From contig JARGOJ010000682.1 in NCBI GenBank assembly GCA_029210225.1, forward strand, positions 1-5,251: a DNA stretch of 5,251 nt, given 5' to 3'. The notes below the pieces were generated by a model that was not told the origin of the DNA, searched no databases, and saw only the letters and a list, made by a program, of their open reading frames with translations. Source of the DNA: Planctomycetota bacterium. Its GTDB lineage: Bacteria > Planctomycetota > J058 > JARGOJ01. This document shows positions 1-5,251 of the stretch, one piece after another. The translations under genes and the position numbers were made by a program. Position 1 is the stretch's first letter, and every line of letters begins with the position of its first letter.

Positions 1-1695
1 CGAATCCTTAACGAAGAGCTGCAACTCGGTGAGCTTCCTCTTTTTGATATGTCTGTTGGCTATGACTTAGCCGGAATTCAAACGGACAAGGTCAAGCGTT
101 TCATCCACGGACTCATGGACGCGAGCCCGACCATCGAAGCCCTCAAAAGCGAATTGACCGGCCCTCTCGCGAAGTACCGCGACCTCGACTTCCAACCCAA
201 AATCGCCAACTGCATCACCCTCTCAACCTTCCACGGCTGCCCCCCAGAAGAGATTGAGGCGATTTGCGAGTTCCTGCTTCGCGATATGGGGGTCCATGTT
301 GTCGTGAAGATGAACCCAACTCAGCTCGGCTTCGACGCGGTGCAGGGTCTTGTGAATGAGACTCTTGGCTATAAACATGTGGTGCTCGACAAGTCGGCAT
401 TTGAACACGACCTCAGCTGGGACGGTGCACAGAGCTTGATTCAGCGCCTTGGCTCAGTCGCCAAGAAGCAGGATCTAACAGTCGGGGTGAAGTACTCCAA
501 CACCCTCGTCGTTGAGAACAAAGACAGCTTTTTCTCGCTCCCGACAATGTACCTGTCTGGGGCTGCCCTTCACGTTTTGGCGATTAAACTGGCCGCACGC
601 TTTCGGTCTCGCTTCAAACATGAGTATGGCGTCTCCTTCTCTGCAGGGATTGACAGGAGCAACTTCAGCGACGCGGTCCTCTCGGGTCTCTCCCCAGTCA
701 CCAGTTGCACCGACCTGCTCCGCGCCGGTGGCTATGGCCGCATGCAAGGCTACTTAAAAGCTTTGGAGGCTCAGATGGAGACGCTCGGGGCGAGCACAAT
801 CCCCGAGGCTATCCTCGCTAAGGCCCTTGACAGCAAAGACGGATTCGATTCCGCGCTCTTCAAAGCGGGTCAGAAGCAAGCCCTTCAAGAGGCCTGGACC
901 CGGCGAGAGGAGCGCTCCGTCGATGATTTGTTGAAGGCCCAGGGTCTGAGCGAAATGCTCCCCGATCTCGCCGACGATGCGTCCTTGTCCAACCTTCTTC
1001 ACTATGCCTCCGATATCGAGAAGGACCCTCGCTACCACTTTCAAAAGAACAGCAAAGCCCCGAGAAAAATAGGCAAAACATTAAAACTCTTCGATTGCAT
1101 CAATTGCGACAAATGTATTGCTGTCTGTCCGAACAACGCGAACTTTTATCTGACCACCGATGCTTTCCAACGAGAGAACACACCCATACTCTCCGTGGTC
1201 GAGCCCGGAAAGGTTGAAGTATCTGGGACTGAGCACTATCAGGTGGTGGAAAGCCATCAGCTCGCCAACTACGCGGACTTTTGTAATGAGTGTGGCAACT
1301 GCGATGTCTTTTGTCCTGAGGATGGCGGCCCTTACATCGTTAAGCCGCGCTTCTTCAAGGATCGATCGACCTTTCTTGAGTCACCGAAACTAGAAGGTTT
1401 CTGGCTGGAGCAAGAGTCCGATCAGACCATTATGGAAGGTCGCATTGCTGGCCGCGTGCACCGCCTCATTATGCAAGGCGGCGCGCCTGATCTTTTTGAG
1501 GACGGAGAGATCCATTGCGAGCTCGATCCGAGCAGCGGTGAGCTGCTAAAAAAACGGGCCTATTTTCGTGCGAAAGCAGGTCATTCATTGCCGCTGTGGC
1601 GATATCACGCGATGAAACTCCTTGTTGGGGCCCTACTCGCCGACGGGGGCGCGAATCCGGTCAGCGCAGAGGTCCTCGCGAAGACATCTCTTTAG
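1..1695 (+). CDS. YgfK-like (putative selenate reductase-type) iron-sulfur oxidoreductase lacking the FAD/NAD(P)H module, 5'-partial
   Basis: Seen: the frame is open from base 1, and the residues before the ATG at 49 (RILNEELQLGELPLFD) run straight into MSVGYDLAGIQ. In YgfK this motif is internal, about 150 residues in, so that ATG is not the start and the N terminus lies outside the window. Numbering from that Met, HGCPP is at 62-66, KMNPTQLG follows, YLSG is at 168-171 and GGYG at 227-230. Two 4Fe-4S motifs follow: C350-x2-C353-x2-C356-x3-CP and C412-x2-C415-x2-C418-x3-CP. Family knowledge: YgfK proteins join a dihydropyrimidine/dihydroorotate dehydrogenase-like part, a glutamate-synthase-beta-like FAD/NAD(P)H module and terminal ferredoxin motifs. 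They are linked to selenate reduction and to purine or hydantoin catabolism clusters. Odd: only about 120 residues separate GGY from the first cluster, where E. coli YgfK has several hundred. Inference: a cytoplasmic electron-transfer oxidoreductase that may need a separate FAD partner, as PreA needs PreT. The substrate is unknown, and orthology to ygfK is not shown. Confidence 0.85.
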   Translation, partial: RILNEELQLGELPLFDMSVGYDLAGIQTDKVKRFIHGLMDASPTIEALKSELTGPLAKYRDLDFQPKIANCITLSTFHGCPPEEIEAICEFLLRDMGVHVVVKMNPTQLGFDAVQGLVNETLGYKHVVLDKSAFEHDLSWDGAQSLIQRLGSVAKKQDLTVGVKYSNTLVVENKDSFFSLPTMYLSGAALHVLAIKLAARFRSRFKHEYGVSFSAGIDRSNFSDAVLSGLSPVTSCTDLLRAGGYGRMQGYLKALEAQMETLGASTIPEAILAKALDSKDGFDSALFKAGQKQALQEAWTRREERSVDDLLKAQGLSEMLPDLADDASLSNLLHYASDIEKDPRYHFQKNSKAPRKIGKTLKLFDCINCDKCIAVCPNNANFYLTTDAFQRENTPILSVVEPGKVEVSGTEHYQVVESHQLANYADFCNECGNCDVFCPEDGGPYIVKPRFFKDRSTFLESPKLEGFWLEQESDQTIMEGRIAGRVHRLIMQGGAPDLFEDGEIHCELDPSSGELLKKRAYFRAKAGHSLPLWRYHAMKLLVGALLADGGANPVSAEVLAKTSL

Positions 1696-1762
1696 AAAAA
1701 CTCCCGTTTCCGTCGTCTTTTTGAGACAATGAGCCGATCTAGGGATAAGGCCCATTTGGAAG
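1696..1762. other. Intergenic spacer between the YgfK-like gene and the large envelope-protein gene
   Basis: The 67-base gap starts with a run of A and contains a T-rich stretch near 1717-1722. It also holds the promoter-like pair described separately. A possible stem of about six pairs, between AAGAC just before the stop codon and GTCTT at 1715-1719, has a loop of some 30 bases. It is too weak to call a terminator. The gap is large enough for genes 2 and 3 to be transcribed independently of gene 1. Confidence 0.6.
1721..1749 (+). promoter_or_regulatory. Possible sigma-70-like promoter for the envelope-protein gene
   Basis: TTGAGA at 1721-1726 matches the -35 consensus TTGACA at five of six bases. 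GATAAG at 1744-1749 matches TATAAT at four of six, and the spacer is exactly 17 bases. Transcription would begin near 1756. That leaves only a few bases before the ATG at 1763, but about 35 bases before the GTG at 1793, which has its own GGAG. The match was found by eye, and such pairs also occur by chance, so confidence is low. Confidence 0.35.
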
Positions 1763-4717
1763 ATGGTTATTATCAATACTTGGAGTCACGGTGTGGAAGC
1801 GATAAGACGCTCGAACGTCTCGCGCTATTCTTTTTTGGTTGTCGTCCTGACAATGTCACTCTTTAGCGTGCCTACGTTCGCTGACGATGACGACCCAAAC
1901 AGTCCTGTTGAAGGACAATTTGCGCGCTTAGATAAAGACGTTCTCGAATTACAAGATAAACGGCGTTTTGAGCTTCTCTCGGTGAACTTGAAGTCCATCC
2001 GCGAGTCTCTTCGTATCGTCACCAGCGGTCAACGCATTCGACTCTTGCGTCGCGATCTCAAAGTTCACGACATCATTATCCTCGACACAACATTTGAGGT
2101 TGATGCGACTCTCGATTCACCACTCCGACAACAAGGCCGGATGTGGCTGCAACTAAAAGAAGGCGGCGAGTTTCGCGTCGCCGATGACAAGATTAAACAG
2201 ATTGAAGAGACGCTGTATTTTTGCCAAAAAGGCTCCCGTCTCCGTCTGACCATCTACAACCGATACATTGTTGGCGCCCAAGTTCACCAAGAGAAAATGG
2301 GGAAAGCCCGAATACCCTTTAAGTCGAAGCTTCGTAATGTCGTTGAGTCACTTCAAAAGGGCGATGTCGTTCTACTCAACGGCAAGATCCGCGGCAGCAT
2401 TGATAAATTCGATGCCCAAAGCATCACCGTCCAAGCCCTCGATGAGGACGGTTCCAACAAAGGCACGCCGCAGTGGATCCCCAAGGGCATGATCGTGAAG
2501 CTGAAGAATTTCAGCGCCGCCGATCGTGACAACGGCAAGATTGATCCCCTCAACCCCAACAAACGCAAGCTGGATTTCTTCGACAAAGAGCGAGTTCAAG
2601 TCGGAGACACGATTCAAGTCGCCGTGAACAAGGGCGTTCTTGTCTCCCTCAATCAACGACAGTTCATCCTCCGAGTTTGGCGCAAAGGCCAGTTCACCGA
2701 GCGCGTCACTTACGAACGGGACAAGTACGCAAAGAAGGTTCGTCGCCGCGAACTATCCTCGGACCGTCGCATCTCAACAAAAGATGGCGAGATTCGAATC
2801 AACTGCTTCCGTGATCGAAACGCCTCCAAAGCTCGCTACCACTTCCGCGCTCGAATCAGTCACAACATACGGGGCTTCGTCCTCGTCGACGCCGGACTTC
2901 AAGGCTATCGCGAAGGCAACCCAAAGCTTGGAGCCGAAGGCCCCTACTATCGCGTCGAGCCCATCTTCGCTGGAGAGGTCTTTGAGTGGTCCAAGACAGT
3001 TGAAAACATCGACCCCAGCACCGATCTACTCCTCATCGCTCGCGCTGACCGGAACTTGATCTCCGTCAAAAGCAAACGCGCTCGCGACTTTATCGGTCTG
3101 CGACTCGTCAAAGTTGAAATGGGAGACGACCTCCTCCAGGGCTACCAAGCCGTCATCGAAAACAAAGACAAGAGACTTGTCGGCGTGGTCCTCGGTCACG
3201 CCACACAGGCAGACTTGTCCGTTGCCATTCGCGACCAAGCCACTCTCACCCTCGCCCAATGCGGACTCATCGCCGTCGACCTCATGCTCCAAGACCTCCA
3301 GTCGGATGACAAAGATCTTTTTGTCTATCGAATTGACGCTCGGGGGCAACCTATCAAGAAAAAACGGGAAACCGACGCCTTTGAATATCGCAAGCAAGTC
3401 TTTGGGCTGCTCACCAAAATGAACACCGGTGTCGACCGTGATCGCGCCTTCAAGCTCTTCCTCCTCTTCAAGAAATACTCAGACTCCCAGCTCGGCAACC
3501 TTGTCCTGAAGGTCCTTCAATCCCACGCTAAGTCAGCAGTGGACGCCGTTGTTGAGATTGCCAGTAACATCGCGGTCGGCGCGAGCGAAAAGCAAATCGC
3601 CGAGATCAGCCTCGCCGCGAAGCTGCTTCGCAACTTGGGTAAACCGGCCATCGAACCCCTATGCAAGATCTTAGAGAGCCTTGAGCAAGACGATCAGGCC
3701 AACGCCGTCCGGCGTCAACAAAAAACACTCCCCCCCGATCAGCTCATCGGGCAAACCCTCGACTTCATTATCAACGCCAAGCGCCGTCGCCTGAGACGCC
3801 AATACAACCGCGTGATCAGCAGCACCATCACCAAAATTGAAACCCTGCAAAAGTTCAAGAGTCCCAAGGAAGCTGAGAAGTTTTGGCGTGGGCTCCTAAA
3901 GAATCTTGAAACCCTGCCAAACAACCTGCCCCAGCTCAATCGCGTCCTCCCCCGAGTCTACTTAGAAATCGGACTCGCTCTGGAAAAACAGAGGCGAAGA
4001 GGCGAAGCTGGCGCATTCCTTGAAAAATGCATGGCCGCCGCGAAACTCGCTAAGAACCGCAAGATCGAGGCTCAATCTAAAAAAGTCTATGGCAAGCTCC
4101 TTCTTCTCTCCGCCAACGAAGAAGTCGGTCAAGTAGTTCTCCGCAAAGGTCCTAGCGACCTCTACACCATGAAACGCGGCTGCAATCGCGGCGACACCTT
4201 CCCCCTCGCCGAAGATGTCGAAGCCACCGAAGAATGGATCCCGGTCCGCAGCGGGGGCAAGGTCGCATGGATTCGCAAGTCCCTCGTGGATTTCACGGAA
4301 TCTAAGCCGCGCCGCGCTCGGGTCACCTCTGACACAAGAACTCTCGAAGAACTTCGCGCCATTGTTAAGAAGGGCCGCGCCTTCAACGCCTCCTTGCTCG
4401 ACCTCGCGAACCAAGCTGAAGCAGAACTTCTCGCCCGTGAAGTCTTGGCAGCAAGCCAAACGAACGACTACACCCTCGCTCTCACTCGCATGCAAGACCT
4501 ACAAAAACTCAACCCAAACCACGCTGTCCTCGAGAAATACACCCAGACCTGGCTGATCGTGAATTGGATTTATCCGGTGCTCGCGTTAGCCTTTCTCTTT
4601 GGCTTCCTAGGGGTCTTCTTCAGATCTCTTCTTAACAGGAAACAAACACAAGTCGCTCGCCCCGATGAGTATGTTTTCTACGGGCCTGACCGAGCGAAAA
4701 AAGAACGCGAGCTATAG
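1763..4717 (+). CDS. Large exported, C-terminally membrane-anchored modular protein (SH3-like barrels, HEAT/TPR-like helices, SH3b), function unknown
   Basis: I do not recognise this 984-residue protein as a named family. Seen, numbered from the ATG at 1763: a signal peptide with basic residues R15, R16 and R21, hydrophobic core 22-36 and likely cleavage after TFA at 40, before DDDD. Residues 45-335 are beta-rich, with similar segments such as QKGDVVLLNGKIRGSIDKF (198-216) and VQVGDTIQVAVNKGVLVSL (278-296), which suggest repeated small barrels. Residues from about 340 to 540 look mixed or beta-rich. From about 550 the protein is helical, with a HEAT-like LGKPAIEPL at 625-633 and a TPR-like stretch at 730-765. 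An SH3b-like segment covers about 789-844, ending GGKVAWIRKSLVDF. A second TPR-like stretch is at 886-926. One membrane span covers W930 to F953, followed by a basic 31-residue tail. Inference: most of the protein is outside the cytoplasm, fixed by the C-terminal span, and serves as a scaffold or sensor. No catalytic motif is visible. The start may be GTG 1793. The next gene follows after two bases. Confidence 0.85.
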   Translation: MVIINTWSHGVEAIRRSNVSRYSFLVVVLTMSLFSVPTFADDDDPNSPVEGQFARLDKDVLELQDKRRFELLSVNLKSIRESLRIVTSGQRIRLLRRDLKVHDIIILDTTFEVDATLDSPLRQQGRMWLQLKEGGEFRVADDKIKQIEETLYFCQKGSRLRLTIYNRYIVGAQVHQEKMGKARIPFKSKLRNVVESLQKGDVVLLNGKIRGSIDKFDAQSITVQALDEDGSNKGTPQWIPKGMIVKLKNFSAADRDNGKIDPLNPNKRKLDFFDKERVQVGDTIQVAVNKGVLVSLNQRQFILRVWRKGQFTERVTYERDKYAKKVRRRELSSDRRISTKDGEIRINCFRDRNASKARYHFRARISHNIRGFVLVDAGLQGYREGNPKLGAEGPYYRVEPIFAGEVFEWSKTVENIDPSTDLLLIARADRNLISVKSKRARDFIGLRLVKVEMGDDLLQGYQAVIENKDKRLVGVVLGHATQADLSVAIRDQATLTLAQCGLIAVDLMLQDLQSDDKDLFVYRIDARGQPIKKKRETDAFEYRKQVFGLLTKMNTGVDRDRAFKLFLLFKKYSDSQLGNLVLKVLQSHAKSAVDAVVEIASNIAVGASEKQIAEISLAAKLLRNLGKPAIEPLCKILESLEQDDQANAVRRQQKTLPPDQLIGQTLDFIINAKRRRLRRQYNRVISSTITKIETLQKFKSPKEAEKFWRGLLKNLETLPNNLPQLNRVLPRVYLEIGLALEKQRRRGEAGAFLEKCMAAAKLAKNRKIEAQSKKVYGKLLLLSANEEVGQVVLRKGPSDLYTMKRGCNRGDTFPLAEDVEATEEWIPVRSGGKVAWIRKSLVDFTESKPRRARVTSDTRTLEELRAIVKKGRAFNASLLDLANQAEAELLAREVLAASQTNDYTLALTRMQDLQKLNPNHAVLEKYTQTWLIVNWIYPVLALAFLFGFLGVFFRSLLNRKQTQVARPDEYVFYGPDRAKKEREL
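1782..1785 (+). promoter_or_regulatory. Ribosome binding site GGAG that favours a GTG start at 1793
   Basis: GGAG sits seven bases upstream of an in-frame GTG at 1793-1795, which is good spacing. The longer ATG start at 1763 has a GGAAG directly abutting it with no spacing, and otherwise only an AAGG about 12 bases away. Starting at 1793 leaves a compact signal peptide beginning (M)EAIRRSNVSRYSF, whose basic n-region lies close to the hydrophobic core, as is normal for Sec signals. Confidence 0.45.
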
Positions 4718-4719
4718 CC

Positions 4720-5251
4720 TTGGCGTCACGAAAACCCCGCCCCATACTTAACTGCCTCCTCCTCAGCACCCTCCTCATTTTCTCCCATCAAGAGCGGAGT
4801 ATTGGGGAGGACGCACGACAAAGACCAGCGAACATCGCCGTCTTCGATCAAGCGGCTCGATTCAAATCTTCGGCGTCGATCGCTTCAAGATTCACGATGC
4901 GATCCGTCCGCTAGGGCGTGCATATCTCAACGAGAGCGGTGTTGCCGCGCTCAAGACAACACAAGAAGCAATCCGCGATCTATTGATGACCGCGCTGCCG
5001 AAGGAGCATGATCGCCAACGGGTATTCCTTCTCCTTCGGATGTTCGTAGCTCTGGGCAATGTGAAGCCTTTGGTAGAGATGGCTACCGACGAGCTATTTC
5101 ATGAACTTGGCTACATGGAAGAAATTTCTGCGTTCCTGTCCGAGGCCGTTGCATCTGAAAGTATGCCTGCCGAAGACCGATTCTGGGCCCTGGACGGGCT
5201 CGTCTTCGCCCATCTTAAGGTCGGGCACGAGGCCGGCATCCGATGCAAGCT
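4720..5251 (+). CDS. Exported helical protein of unknown function, 3'-partial, with a probable frameshift near 4866
   Basis: I do not recognise the family. A TTG at 4720, two bases after the preceding stop, is the only usable start in its frame. It opens with MASRKPRPILNCLLLSTLL, a basic n-region and hydrophobic core typical of a signal peptide, but this frame ends at TAG 4912-4914. A second frame is open from 4752 to the window end, has no ATG, GTG or TTG before about 4980, and from about 4866 reads as convincing protein: IFGVDRFKIHDAIRPLGRAY, then helix-rich sequence such as RVFLLLRMFVALGNVKPLV and DRFWALDGLVFAHLKVGHEA, suggesting an alpha-helical repeat fold. Adding one A to the AAA at 4864-4866 joins both frames as ARFKIFGVDRFKIHDAI. 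Close spacing suggests cotranscription and perhaps translational coupling with the membrane-anchored protein upstream. The gene may be intact with a sequencing or assembly error, or a true frameshifted pseudogene. A start at the TTG-ATG near 4980 in the second frame is less likely, since it would discard good coding sequence and the signal peptide. Confidence 0.65.
4860..4875 (+). other. Probable frameshift point in the third gene
   Basis: The coding frame moves from that of TTG 4720 to the frame open to the window end, equivalent to one missing base. The short A run at 4864-4866 is the neatest place: with a fourth A the junction reads RFKIFGVD followed by RFKIHDAI, a small tandem similarity that makes the join look natural. 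There is no X-XXY-YYZ slippery heptamer here, so programmed -1 frameshifting is not supported. The exact position could be anywhere from about 4805 (a GGGG run) to 4875. Confidence 0.5.

Noticed and set aside
49..51. ATG as the start of the first gene
   Set aside because: The frame is open upstream to base 1, and the MSVGYDL motif is internal in YgfK homologues, so the gene is 5'-truncated by the window.
1360..1372. GATCGATC-type palindrome within the first gene
   Set aside because: A short palindrome inside well-conserved coding sequence, explained by the codons; no paired copies or regulatory context.
1679..1720. Intrinsic terminator after the first gene
   Set aside because: The only pairing found (AAGAC with GTCTT) is about six pairs with a loop near 30 bases and is not GC-rich. 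The T run alone is not enough.
2640..3059. 139-codon + strand open frame rich in Ser, Thr and Ala
   Set aside because: It overlaps the envelope-protein gene in another frame, has low-complexity composition typical of a shifted frame and no domain-like pattern.
3026..3397. 123-codon minus-strand open frame rich in acidic and hydrophobic residues
   Set aside because: Shadow of the same large gene: Lys/Arg/Asp-rich coding sequence reads as Leu, Phe, Val and Glu on the other strand. No motif or separate start context supports it.
3962..4495. 177-codon open frame on the minus strand
   Set aside because: It lies wholly inside the large envelope-protein gene, antisense to it. The + strand reading has a signal peptide, SH3b-like segment and membrane span, and the minus reading shows no recognisable motif. 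C-rich codon use on the + strand leaves antisense frames open.
4857..4872. Programmed -1 ribosomal frameshift joining the two frames of the third gene
   Set aside because: No slippery heptamer of the X-XXY-YYZ kind is present and no obvious stimulatory hairpin follows. A missing base is the simpler explanation.
4802..5011. 69-codon open frame from a TTG at 4802
   Set aside because: It is Arg/Ser/Asp-rich with no hydrophobic pattern, and from about 4866 it overlaps the convincing frame of the third gene.

Overview
The window reads entirely on the + strand and holds three genes: the 3' part of a YgfK-type iron-sulfur oxidoreductase gene (1-1695), a complete gene for a large exported and membrane-anchored protein of unknown function (1763-4717, or from 1793), and the 5' part of a third gene (4720 to the window end). 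The third gene seems to change frame about 145 bases after its start. No RNA gene, CRISPR array, insertion sequence or obvious mobile element is visible. There is no gene-free stretch longer than 67 bases.

Region 1 (1-1695). The protein resembles the YgfK subunit of putative selenate reductases. It has a flavoenzyme-like part related to dihydropyrimidine/dihydroorotate dehydrogenases, with HGCPP, YLSG and a late GGY motif, and then two Cys-rich 4Fe-4S motifs near the C terminus. Compared with E. coli YgfK as I remember it, the FAD/NAD(P)H-binding module that normally lies between these two parts is missing. This gives a layout closer to PreA, whose FAD module is a separate protein, PreT. The gene starts upstream of the window.

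Region 2 (1696-1762). This short gap has a plausible sigma-70-like promoter, and its geometry fits a GTG start at 1793 better than the ATG at 1763.

Region 3 (1763-4717). The protein has an N-terminal signal peptide, several beta-rich SH3-like segments, a long helical part with HEAT-like and TPR-like stretches, a bacterial SH3 (SH3b)-like segment, one C-terminal membrane span and a short basic tail. It looks like a large periplasmic or extracytoplasmic scaffold or sensor fixed in the inner membrane. I do not recognise it as a named family.

Region 4 (4720-5251). Two bases after the previous stop, a TTG opens a signal-peptide-like frame that stops at 4914. The convincing protein sequence after about 4866 lies in another frame, which stays open to the window end but has no start codon before about 4980. 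One extra A in the AAA at 4864-4866 would join the two. Genes 2 and 3 are probably one transcription unit for envelope proteins and look unrelated in function to gene 1.

Organism: a bacterium with moderately GC-rich, C-ending codon use and weak ribosome binding sites. Large exported scaffold-like proteins of unknown family would fit a Planctomycetota/PVC or similar little-cultured Gram-negative lineage. This is a low-confidence inference, because no taxonomic marker is present.
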